64,000 bases of DNA from contig NW_027469300.1 of assembly GCF_051020765.1 (NCBI RefSeq), positions 1 through 64,000 on the forward strand. Direction: 5' to 3'. A program made the position numbers and the translations under genes. The notes beneath the pieces were generated by a model. The model was given only the letters and a program-made list of their open reading frames with translations. It made no database searches and was not told where the DNA came from. Below are positions 23,584 through 34,643 of this stretch, piece by piece (the stretch's first letter is position 1; the number at the start of each line of letters is the position of its first letter). This DNA comes from Lasioglossum baleicum. Lineage: Eukaryota; Arthropoda; Insecta; Hymenoptera; Halictidae.

Positions 23584-24099
23584 CGTTATGCGTTATGCGT
23601 TGTGCGTTATGCGTTATGAGTTATGCGTTATGCGTTATGCGTTATGCGTTATGTGTTATGGATTTGCGTTATGCGTTATGCGTTATGCGTTATGTGTTAT
23701 GCGTTGTGCGTTATGCGTTATGCGTTATGCGTTATGCGTTATGCGTTGTGCGTTATGCGTTATGTGTTATGCGTTATGCGTTATGCGTTATGTGTTATGC
23801 GTTATGCGTTATGCGTTATGCGTTATGCGTTATCCGTTATGCGTTATGCGTTATGCGTTATGTGTTATGCGTTGTGCGTTATGCGTTATGCGTTATGCGT
23901 TATGCGTTGTGCGTTGTGCGTTATGCGTTATGCGTTATGCGTTATGCGTCATGCGTTATGCGTTATGCGATATGCGTTATGCGTTATGCGTTATGCGTTA
24001 TGCGTTATGCGTTATGCGTTATGCGTTATGCGTTATGCGATGTGCGTTGTGCGTTATGCGTTATGCGTTATGCGTTATGCGTTATGCGTTATGCGTTAT

Positions 24100-24190
24100 G
24101 CGTTTTGCGTTATGCGTTATGCGTTATGCGTTATGCGTTAAGCGTTATGCGTTAAGCGTTATGCGTTATGCGTTATGCGTTATGCGTTAA
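24100..24190 (+). repeat. TTAA cassette, 91 bp; reference copy
   Basis: Thirteen units: GCGTTTT, four canonical, GCGTTAA, one canonical, GCGTTAA, four canonical, GCGTTAA. Nine copies have the same internal spacing (14 and 35 bp between GCGTTAA units): starts 24100, 24646, 45727, 46224, 46987, 47498, 48107, 49715 and 50219. Distances between neighbours range from 497 to 763 bp within clusters. The GCGTTAA units place TAA stops that close many forward open frames here. Confidence 0.94.
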
Positions 24191-24645
24191 GCGTTATGCG
24201 TTATGCGTTATGCGTTATGCGTTATGCGTTATGCGTTATGCGTTGTGCGTTGTGCGTTATGCGTTATGCGTTATGCGTTATGCGTTATGCGTTATGTGTT
24301 ATGCGTTATGCGTTATGCGTCATGCGTTATGCGTTATGCGTTATGCGTTATGCGTTATGCGTTATGCGATGTGCGTTGTGCGTTATGCGTTATGCGTTAT
24401 GCGTTATGCGTTATGCGTTATGCGTTGTGCGTTATGCGTTATGCGTTATGCGTTATGCGTTATGCGTTATGCGTTATGCGTTATGCGTTATGCGTTATGC
24501 GTTATGCGTTATGCGTTATGCGTTATGCGTTATGCGTTATGCGTTATGCGTTATGCGTTATGCGTTATGCGTTATGCGTTATGCGTTATGCGTTATGCGT
24601 TATGCGTTATGCGTTATGCGTTATGCGTTATGCGTTATGCGTTAT

Positions 24646-26212
24646 GCGTTTTGCGTTATGCGTTATGCGTTATGCGTTATGCGTTAAGCGTTATGCGTTA
24701 AGCGTTATGCGTTATGCGTTATGCGTTATGCGTTAAGCGTTATGCGTTATGCGTTATGCGTTATGCGTTATGCGTTATGCGTTATGCGTTATGCGTTGTG
24801 CGTTGTGCGTTATGCGTTATGCGTTATGCGTTATGCGTTATGCGTTATGTGTTATGCGTTATGCGTTATGCGTCATGCGTTATGCGTTATGCGATATGCG
24901 TTATGCGTTATGCGTTATGCGTTATGCGTTATGCGTTATGCGTTATGCGTTATGCGTTATGCGTTATGCGTTATGCGATGTGCGTTGTGCGTTATGCGTT
25001 ATGCGTTATGCGTTATGCGTTATGCGTTATGCGTTGTGCGTTATGCGTTATGTGTTATGCGTTATGCGTTATGCGTTATGTGTTATGCGTTATGCGTTAT
25101 GCGTCATGCGTTATGCGTTATGCGATATGCGTTATGCGTTATGCGTTATGCGTTATGCGTTATGCGTTATGCGTTATGCGTTATGCGTTATGCGTTATGC
25201 GATGTGCGTTGTGCGTTATGCGTTATGCGTTATGCGTTATGCGTTATGCGTTATGCGTTATGCGTTGTGCGTTATGCGTTATGTGTTATGCGTTATGCGT
25301 TATGCGTTATGTGTTATGCGTTATGCGTTATGCGTTATGCGTTATCCGTTATGCGTTATGCGTTATGCGTTATGTGTTATGCGTTGTGCGTTATGCGTTA
25401 TGCGTTATGCGTTATGCGTTGTGCGTTGTGCGTTATGCGTTATGCGTTATGTGTTAAGCGTTATGCGTTATGCGTTATGCGTTATGCGTTATGCGTTATG
25501 CGTTATGCGTTATGCGTTATGCGTTATGCGTTATGCGTTATGCGTTATGCGTTATGCGTTATGCGTTGTGCGTTATGCGTTATGCGTTATGCGTTATGCG
25601 TTTTGCGTTATGCGTTATGCGTTATGCGTTATGCGTTATGCGTTATGCGTTATGCGTTATGCGTTATGCGTTATGCGTTATGCGTTATGCGTTATGCGTT
25701 ATGCGTTATGCGATGTGCGTTGTGCGTTATGCGTTATGCGTTATGCGTTATGCGTTATGCGTTATGCGTTATGCGTTATGCGTTGTGCGTTATGCGTTAT
25801 GTGTTATGCGTTATGCGTTATGCGTTATGTGTTATGCGTTATGCGTTATGCGTTATGCGTTATGCGTTATCCGTTATGCGTTATGCGTTATGTGTTATGC
25901 GTTGTGCGTTATGCGTTATGCGTTATGCGTTATGCGTTGTGCGTTGTGCGTTATGCGTTATGCGTTATGCGTTAAGCGTTATGCGTTATGCGTTATGCGT
26001 TATGCGTTATGCGTTATGCGTTATGCGTTATGCGTTATGCGTTAGGCGTTATGCGTTATGCGTTATGCGTTGTGCGTTATGCGTTATGCGTTATGCGTTA
26101 TGCGTTTTGCGTTATGCGTTATGCGTTATGCGTTATGCGTTATGCGTTATGCGTTATGCGTTATGCGTTATGCGTTATGCGTTATGCGTTATGCGTTCTG
26201 CGTTGTGCGTTA
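24646..26212 (+). repeat. Segmental duplication gamma, copy 1
   Basis: Ordered markers match 50219-51806. The offset is 25,573 at the TTAA cassette (24681), GCGTCAT (24870) and GCGATGT (24975), 25,587 at GCGATGT (25199) and GTGTTAA (25451), 25,580 at GCGTTTT (25598) and 25,594 at GCGTTTT (26102). A private GCGTTAG at 26039 is canonical in the partner. Confidence 0.88.
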
Positions 26213-26318
26213 TGCGTTATGCGTTGTGCGTTATGCGTTATGCGTTATGCGTTATGCGTTATGCGTTGTGCGTTGTGCGTTATGCGTTATGCGTTATGCG
26301 TTATGCGTTGTGCGTTAT

Positions 26319-26324
26319 GCATTT
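26319..26324 (+). repeat. Private hexamer GCATTT
   Basis: The only one of the 56 hexamers that is not GGATTT. It is preceded by a canonical unit rather than GTATTAT or GTGTTAT and followed by TCGTTAT. The corresponding place in the duplicate (51990) has the normal GTATTAT and GGATTT. A local deletion joining parts of adjacent units would explain it. Confidence 0.85.
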
Positions 26325-29215
26325 TCGTTATGCGTTATGCGTTGTGCGTTATGAGTTATGCGTTATGCGTTATGCGTTATGCGTTATGCGTTATGTGTTA
26401 AGCGTTATGCGTTATGCGTTATGCGTTATGCGTTATGCGTTATGCGTTATGCGTTATGCGTTATGCGTTATGCGTTATGCGTTATGCGTTATGCGTTATG
26501 CGTTATGCGTTATGCGTTATGCGTTATGCGTTATGCGTTATGCGTTATGCGTTATGCGTTCTGCGTTGTGCGTTATGCGTTATGCGTTGTGCGTTATGCG
26601 TTATGCGTTGTGCGTTATGCGTTATGCGTTATGCGTTATGCGTTATGCGTTGTGCGTTGTGCGTTATGCGTTATGCGTTATGCGTTATGCGTTGTGCGTT
26701 ATGCGTTATGCGTTATGCGTTGTGCGTTGTGCGTTGTGCGTTATGCGTTATGCGTTATGCGTTATGTATTATGGATTTTCGTTATGCGTTGTGCGTTATG
26801 CGTTATGAGTTATGCGTTATGCGTTATGCGTTATGCGTTATGCGTTATGTGTTATGGATTTGCGTTATGCGTTATGCGTTATGCGTTATGTGTTATGCGT
26901 TATGCGTTATGCGTTATGCGTTATGCGTTATGCGTTGTGCGTTATGCGTTATGCGTTATGCGTTATGCGTTGTGCGTTGTGCGTTGTGCGTTGTGCGTTG
27001 TGCGTTATGCGTTATGCGTTATGCGTTATGCGTTAAGCGTTATGCGTAATGCGTTATGCGTTATGCGTTATGCGTTATGCGTTATGCGTTATGCGTTGTG
27101 CGTTATGCGTTATGCGTTATGCGTTATGCGTTATGCGTTGTGCGTTGTGCGTTATGCGTTATGCGTTATGCGTTATGCGTTGTGCGTTATGCGTTATGCG
27201 TTATGCGTTGTGCGTTGTGCGTTGTGCGTTATGCGTTATGCGTTATGCGTTATGTATTATGGATTTTCGTTATGCGTTATGCGTTGTGCGTTATGAGTTA
27301 TGCGTTATGCGTTATGCGTTATGCGTTATGCGTTATGCGTTATGCGTTATGCGTTATGCGTTATGCGTTATGCGTTATGCGTTATGCGTTATGCGTTATG
27401 CGTTATGCGTTATGCGTTATGCGTTATGCGTTATGCGTTATGCGTTCTGCGTTGTGCGTTATGCGTTATGCGTTGTGCGTTATGCGTTATGCGTTATGCG
27501 TTATGCGTTATGCGTTGTGCGTTGTGCGTTATGCGTTATGCGTTATGCGTTATGCGTTGTGCGTTATGCGTTATGCGTTATGCGTTGTGCGTTGTGCGTT
27601 GTGCGTTATGCGTTATGCGTTATGCGTTATGTATTATGGATTTTCGTTATGCGTTGTGCGTTATGCGTTATGAGTTATGCGTTATGCGTTATGCGTTATG
27701 CGTTATGCGTTATGTGTTATGGATTTGCGTTATGCGTTATGCGTTATGCGTTATGTGTTATGCGTTATGCGTTATGCGTTATGCGTTATGCGTTATGCGT
27801 TGTGCGTTATGCGTTATGCGTTATGCGTTATGCGTTGTGCGTTGTGCGTTGTGCGTTGTGCGTTGTGCGTTATGCGTTATGCGTTATGCGTTATGCGTTA
27901 AGCGTTATGCGTAATGCGTTATGCGTTATGCGTTATGCGTTATGCGTTATGCGTTGTGCGTTGTGCGTTATGCGTTATGCGTTATGCGTTATGCGTTATG
28001 CGTTATGTGTTATGCGTTATGCGTTATGCGTCATGCGTTATGCGTTATGCGATATGCGTTATGCGTTATGCGTTATGCGTTATGCGTTATGCGTTATGCG
28101 TTATGCGTTATGCGTTATGCGATGTGCGTTGTGCGTTATGCGTTATGCGTTATGCGTTATGCGTTATGCGTTGTGCGTTGTGCGTTATGCGTTATGTGTT
28201 ATGCGTTATGCGTTATGCGTTATGTGTTATGCGTTATGCGTTATGCGTTATGCGTTATGCGTTATCCGTTATGCGTTATGCGTTATGCGTTATGCGTTAT
28301 GTGTTATGCGTTGTGCGTTATGCGTTATGCGTTATGCGTTATGCGTTATGCGTTATGCGTTATGCGTTATGCGTTATGCGTTATGCGTTATGCGTTATGC
28401 GTTATGCGTTATGCGTTATGCGTTATGCGTTATGCGTTATGCGTTATGCGTTATGCGTTATGCGTTATGCGTTATGCGTTATGCGTTATGCGTTATGCGT
28501 TATGCGTTATGCGTTATGCGTTATGCGTTATGCGTTATGCGTTATGCGTTATGCGTTATGCGTTATGCGTTATGCGTTATGCGTTATGCGTTCTGCGTTA
28601 TGCGTTATGCGTTGTGCGTTATGCGTTATGCGTTATTCGTTGTGCGTTGTGCGTTGTGCGTTATGCGTTATGCGTTATGCGTTATGCGTTATGCGTTATG
28701 CGTTATGCGTTATGCGTTATGCGTTATGCGTTATGCGTTATGCGTTATGCGTTATGCGTTATGCGTTATGCGTTATGCGTTATGCGTTATGCGTTATGCG
28801 TTATGCGTTATGCGTTATGCGTTATGCGTTATGCGTTATGCGTTATGCGTTATGCGTTATGCGTTATGCGTTATGCGTTATGTGTTATGGATTTTCGTTA
28901 TGCGTTATGCGTTGTGCGTTATGCGTTATGAGTTATGCGTTATGCGTTATGCGTTATGCGTTATGTGTTATGGATTTGCGTTATGCGTTATGCGTTATGC
29001 GTTATGTGTTATGCGTTATGCGTTATGCGTTATGCGTTATGCGTTATGCGTTGTGCGTTATGTGTTATGCGTTATGCGTTATGCGTTATGCGTTATGCGT
29101 TATGCGTTGTGCGTTATGCGTTATGCGTTATGCGTTGTGCGTTGTGCGTTGTGCGTTGTGCGTTATGCGTTATGCGTTATGCGTTGTGCGTTATGCGTTA
29201 TGCGTTATGCGTTAT

Positions 29216-29431
29216 GCGATATGCTTTATGCGTTATGCGTTATGCGTTGTGCGTTATGCGTTATGTGTTATGGATTTGCGTTATGCGTTATGCGTTGTGC
29301 CTTATGCGTTATGCGTTATGCGTTATGCGTTATGGGCTCTGCGTTGTGCGTTATGCGTTATGAGTTATGCGATATGCGTTATGGGTTATGGGTTATGCGT
29401 TATGCGTTATGGGCTCTGCGTTATGCGTTGT
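29216..29431 (+). repeat. Cassette W (GCTTTAT/GCCTTAT/GGGCTCT); reference copy
   Basis: Thirty-one units with one hexamer. It starts GCGATAT-GCTTTAT, has GTGTTAT and GGATTT 49 bp after GCTTTAT, then GCCTTAT, GGGCTCT 62 bp after the hexamer, GAGTTAT, GCGATAT, two GGGTTAT, and a second GGGCTCT 139 bp after the hexamer. Copies: 19934-20156 (7 bp longer), 29216, 31467, 35958, 38062, 42016, 53723 and 55883, the last seven 216 bp each. The 49-bp spacing holds in all eight. A right half lies at 21417-21486 and a diverged relative at 16372. Confidence 0.94.
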
Positions 29432-29550
29432 GCGTTATGCGTTATGCGTTATGCGTTATGCGTTATGCGTTATGCGTTATGGGCTCTGCGTTATGCGTTG
29501 TGCGTTATGCGTTATGCGTTATGCGTTATGCGTTATGCGTTATGCGTTAT
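29411..29550 (+). repeat. 70-bp tandem duplication inside cassette W
   Basis: GGGCTCT followed by canonical, GCGTTGT and canonical units occurs at 29411 and again at 29481, exactly ten units apart. The duplicate at 36153 has one copy only. The beta offset falls from 6,742 to 6,672 across this point, which accounts for the 70 bp exactly. Confidence 0.94.
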
Positions 29551-29753
29551 GCGTTGTGCGTTGTGCGTTGTGCGTTGTGCGTTGTGCGTTATGCGTTATG
29601 CGTTATGCGTTATGCGTTATGCGTTGTGCGTTGTGCGTTGTGCGTTATGCGTTATGCGTTATGCGTTGTGCGTTATGCGTTATGCGTTATGCGTTATGCG
29701 TTATGCGTTATGCGTTATGCGTTATGCGTTATGCGTTATGCGTTATGCGTTAT

Positions 29754-30096
29754 GCTTTGTAGGATCTGAGTTAGGCGTTATGCGTTATGCGATATGCGTT
29801 ATGCGTTATGCGTTGTGCGTTGTGCGTTGTGCGTTGTGCGTTGTGCGTTATGCGTTATGCGTTATGCGTTATGCGTTATGCGTTATGCGTTATGCGTTAT
29901 GCGTTATGCGTTACGCGTTGTGCGTTGTGCGTTGTGCGTTGTGCGTTGTGCGTTGTGCGTTATGCGTTCTGCGTTATGCGTTATGCGTTGTGCGTTATGC
30001 GTTATGCGTTATGCGTTGTGCGTTATGCGTTATGCGTTATGCGTTATGCGTTATGCGTTATGCGTTATGCGTTATGCGTTATGCGTTATGCGTTAT
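29754..30096 (+). repeat. Tandem U cassettes, 343-bp period
   Basis: U starts at 29754 and 30097, 49 units apart. The same 343-bp spacing is found at 36426/36769, while the third locus has 525 bp (54086/54611). Each U carries GCGTTAC 154 bp from its start. Confidence 0.94.
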
Positions 30097-33000
30097 GCTT
30101 TGTAGGATCTGAGTTAGGCGTTATGCGTTATGCGATATGCGTTATGCGTTATGCGTTGTGCGTTGTGCGTTGTGCGTTGTGCGTTGTGCGTTATGCGTTA
30201 TGCGTTATGCGTTATGCGTTATGCGTTATGCGTTATGCGTTATGCGTTATGCGTTACGCGTTGTGCGTTGTGCGTTGTGCGTTGTGCGTTGTGCGTTATG
30301 CGTTATGCGTTATGCGTTATGCGTTATGCGTTATGCGTTATGCGTTATGCGTTATGCGTTATGCGTTATGCGTTATGCGTTATGCGTTATGCGTTATGCG
30401 TTATGCGTTATGCGTTATGCGTTATGCGTTGTGCGTTGTGCGTTATGCGTTCTGCGTTATGCGTTATGCGTTGTGCGTTATGCGTTATGCGTTATGCGTT
30501 ATGCGTTATGCGTTATGCGTTATGCGTTGTGCGTTGTGCGTTATGCGTTATGTGTTATGCGTTATGCGTTATGCGTTATGTGTTATGCGTTATGCGTTAT
30601 GCGTTATGCGTTATGCGTTATCCGTTATGCGTTATGCGTTATGCGTTATGTGTTATGTGTTGTGCGTTGTGCGTTATGCGTTATGCGTTATGCGTTATGC
30701 GTTATGCGTTATGCGTTATGCGTTATGCGTTATGCGTTATGCGTTATGCGTTATGCGTTATGCGTTATGCGTTATGCGTTATGCGTTATGCGTTATGCGT
30801 TATGCGTTATGCGTTATGCGTTATGCGTTATGCGTTATGCGTTATGCGTTATGCGTTATGCGTTATGCGTTATGCGTTATGCGTTATGCGTTATGCGTTC
30901 TGCGTTATGCGTTATGCGTTGTGCGTTATGCGTTATGCGTTATTCGTTGTGCGTTGTGCGTTGTGCGTTATGCGTTATGCGTTATGCGTTATGCGTTATG
31001 CGTTATGCGTTATGCGTTATGCGTTATGCGTTATGCGTTATGCGTTATGCGTTATGCGTTATGCGTTATGCGTTATGCGTTATGCGTTATGCGTTATGCG
31101 TTATGCGTTATGCGTTATGCGTTATGCGTTATGCGTTATGCGTTATGCGTTATGCGTTATGCGTTATGCGTTATGCGTTATGTGTTATGGATTTTCGTTA
31201 TGCGTTATGCGTTGTGCGTTATGCGTTATGAGTTATGCGTTATGCGTTATGCGTTATGCGTTATGTGTTATGGATTTGCGTTATGCGTTATGCGTTATGC
31301 GTTATGTGTTATGCGTTATGCGTTATGCGTTATGCGTTATGCGTTATGCGTTGTGCGTTATGCGTTATGCGTTATGCGTTGTGCGTTGTGCGTTGTGCGT
31401 TGTGCGTTATGCGTTATGCGTTATGCGTTGTGCGTTATGCGTTATGCGTTATGCGTTATGCGTTATGCGATATGCTTTATGCGTTATGCGTTATGCGTTG
31501 TGCGTTATGCGTTATGTGTTATGGATTTGCGTTATGCGTTATGCGTTGTGCCTTATGCGTTATGCGTTATGCGTTATGCGTTATGGGCTCTGCGTTGTGC
31601 GTTATGCGTTATGAGTTATGCGATATGCGTTATGGGTTATGGGTTATGCGTTATGCGTTATGGGCTCTGCGTTATGCGTTGTGCGTTATGCGTTATGCGT
31701 TATGCGTTATGCGTTATGCGTTATGCGTTATGCGTTATGCGTTATGCGTTATGCGTTATGCGTTGTGCGTTGTGCGTTGTGCGTTGTGCGTTGTGCGTTG
31801 TGCGTTATGCGTTATGCGTTATGCGTTATGCGTTATGCGTTGTGCGTTGTGCGTTGTGCGTTATGCGTTATGCGTTATGCGTTGTGCGTTATGCGTTATG
31901 CGTTATGCGTTATGCGTTATGCGTTATGCGTTGTGCGTTGTGCGTTGTGCGTTATGCGTTATGCGTTATGCGTTGTGCGTTATGCGTTATGCGTTATGCG
32001 TTATGCGTTATGCGTTATGCGTTATGCGTTATGCGTTATGCTTTGTAGGATCTGAGTTAGGCGTTATGCGTTATGCGATATGCGTTATGCGTTATGCGTT
32101 GTGCGTTGTGCGTTGTGCGTTGTGCGTTGTGCGTTATGCGTTATGCGTTATGCGTTATGCGTTATGCGTTATGCGTTATGCGTTATGCGTTATGCGTTAC
32201 GCGTTGTGCGTTGTGCGTTGTGCGTTGTGCGTTGTGCGTTGTGCGTTATGCGTTATGCGTTATGCGTTATGCGTTATGCGTTATGCGTTATGCGTTATGC
32301 GTTATGCGTTATGCGTTATGCGTTGTGCGTTGTGCGTTATGCGTTATGCGTTATGCGTTGTGCGTTGTGCGTTGTGCGTTATGCGTTATGCGTTATGCGT
32401 TATGTATTATGGATTTTCGTTATGCGTTATGCGTTGTGCGTTATGAGTTATGCGTTATGCGTTATGCGTTATGCGTTATGCGTTATGTGTTAAGCGTTAT
32501 GCGTTATGCGTTATGCGTTATGCGTTATGCGTTATGCGTTATGCGTTATGCGTTATGCGTTATGCGTTATGCGTTATGCGTTATGCGTTATGCGTTATGC
32601 GTTATGCGTTATGCGTTATGCGTTATGCGTTATGCGTTATGCGTTCTGCGTTGTGCGTTATGCGTTATGCGTTGTGCGTTATGCGTTATGCGTTGTGCGT
32701 TATGCGTTATGCGTTATGCGTTATGCGTTATGCGTTGTGCGTTGTGCGTTATGCGTTATGCGTTATGCGTTATGCGTTGTGCGTTATGCGTTATGCGTTA
32801 TGCGTTGTGCGTTGTGCGTTGTGCGTTATGCGTTATGCGTTATGCGTTATGTATTATGGATTTTCGTTATGCGTTGTGCGTTATGCGTTATGAGTTATGC
32901 GTTATGCGTTATGCGTTATGCGTTATGCGTTATGTGTTATGGATTTGCGTTATGCGTTATGCGTTATGCGTTATGTGTTATGCGTTATGCGTTATGCGTT

Positions 33001-33114
33001 ATGCGTTATGCGTTATGCGTTGTGCGTTATGCGTTATGCGTTATGCGTTATGCGTTGTGCGTTGTGCGTTGTGCGTTGTGCGTTGTGCGTTATGCGTTAT
33101 GCGTTATGCGTTAT

Positions 33115-34643
33115 GCGTTAAGCGTTATGCGTAATGCGTTATGCGTTATGCGTTATGCGTTATGCGTTATGCGTTATGCGTTGTGCGTTATGCGTTATGC
33201 GTTATGCGTTATGCGTTATGCGTTGTGCGTTGTGCGTTATGCGTTATGCGTTATGCGTTGTGCGTTGTGCGTTGTGCGTTATGCGTTATGCGTTATGCGT
33301 TATGTATTATGGATTTTCGTTATGCGTTATGCGTTGTGCGTTATGAGTTATGCGTTATGCGTTATGCGTTATGCGTTATGCGTTATGCGTTATGCGTTAT
33401 GCGTTATGCGTTATGCGTTATGCGTTATGCGTTATGCGTTATGCGTTGTGCGTTATGCGTTATGCGTTATGCGTTATGCGTTGTGCGTTGTGCGTTGTGC
33501 GTTGTGCGTTGTGCGTTATGCGTTATGCGTTATGCGTTATGCGTTAAGCGTTATGCGTAATGCGTTATGCGTTATGCGTTATGCGTTATGCGTTATGCGT
33601 TATGCGTTGTGCGTTATGCGTTATGCGTTATGCGTTATGCGTTATGCGTTGTGCGTTGTGCGTTATGCGTTATGTGTTATGCGTTATGCGTTATGCGTTA
33701 TGCGTTATGCGTTATGCGTTGTGCGTTATGCGTTATGCGTTATGCGTTATGCGTTGTGCGTTGTGCGTTGTGCGTTGTGCGTTGTGCGTTATGCGTTATG
33801 CGTTATGCGTTATGCGTTAAGCGTTATGCGTAATGCGTTATGCGTTATGCGTTATGCGTTATGCGTTATGCGTTATGCGTTGTGCGTTATGCGTTATGCG
33901 TTATGCGTTATGCGTTATGCGTTGTGCGTTGTGCGTTATGCGTTATGCGTTATGCGTTGTGCGTTGTGCGTTGTGCGTTATGCGTTATGCGTTATGCGTT
34001 ATGTATTATGGATTTTCGTTATGCGTTATGCGTTGTGCGTTATGAGTTATGCGTTATGCGTTATGCGTTATGCGTTATGCGTTATGCGTTATGCGTTATG
34101 CGTTATGCGTTATGCGTTATGCGTTATGCGTTATGCGTTATGCGTTATGCGTTATGCGTTATGCGTTATGCGTTATGCGTTATGCGTTATGCGTTCTGCG
34201 TTGTGCGTTATGCGTTATGCGTTGTGCGTTATGCGTTATGCGTTATGCGTTATGCGTTATGCGTTGTGCGTTGTGCGTTATGCGTTATGCGTTATGCGTT
34301 ATGCGTTGTGCGTTATGCGTTATGCGTTATGCGTTGTGCGTTGTGCGTTGTGCGTTATGCGTTATGCGTTATGCGTTATGTATTATGGATTTTCGTTATG
34401 CGTTGTGCGTTATGCGTTATGAGTTATGCGTTATGCGTTATGCGTTATGCGTTATGCGTTATGTGTTATGGATTTGCGTTATGCGTTATGCGTTATGCGT
34501 TATGTGTTATGCGTTATGCGTTATGCGTTATGCGTTATGCGTTATGCGTTGTGCGTTATGCGTTATGCGTTATGCGTTATGCGTTGTGCGTTGTGCGTTG
34601 TGCGTTGTGCGTTGTGCGTTATGCGTTATGCGTTATGCGTTAT
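33115..34643 (+). repeat. Local tandem of GCGTTAA/GCGTAAT and C cassettes
   Basis: The marker GCGTTAA, canonical, GCGTAAT is at 33115, 33541, 33814 and 34644, and C hexamers lie at 33311, 34010 and 34387. The GCGTTAA to C spacing is 196 bp at both 33115 and 33814, against 231 bp at 27030. The 426- and 273-bp steps show a recent small expansion at the left edge of duplication beta copy 2. The marker is also at 22555, 27895, 44224 and 52708. Confidence 0.9.

Larger units (their letters stand above)
19367..24736 (+). repeat. Segmental duplication alpha, copy 1
   Basis: Shares ordered markers with 41449-46314. From GCGTCAT (19367) through cassette T (19899), GCTTTAT (19941) and the hexamer (19990) the offset is exactly 22,082. 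It is 22,054 at U (20444), 21,718 at the private GCGTCGT (21872) and hexamer 21914, 21,725 at 22305 and 22388, 21,627 at 23577, 23660 and 24135, and 21,578 at 24681. The steps are gains or losses of whole units in canonical runs. Confidence 0.92.
27030..32039 (+). repeat. Segmental duplication beta, copy 1 (about 5 kb)
   Basis: Markers correspond one to one with 33814-38627. The offset is 6,749 for hexamers 27261, 27638 and 27721, 6,742 for 28637, 28889, 28972, 29272 and GGGCTCT 29411, 6,672 for both U cassettes, 6,602 for 31189, 6,595 for 31272 and 31523, and 6,588 for U at 32040. Order is C, C, F, W, U, U, F, W, U. Only whole-unit length changes separate the copies at marker level. Confidence 0.93.

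Noticed and set aside
24100..24190. TTAA sites as piggyBac-like targets or excision scars
   Set aside because: TTAA arises from a single base change (GCGTTAT to GCGTTAA). There is no insertion nearby and the spacing is fixed by HOR copying.
29216..29431. Cassettes T, U and W as insertion sequences or transposons
   Set aside because: They stay in the heptamer register, have no terminal inverted repeats, no target duplication and no coding capacity. They are strings of variant satellite units.
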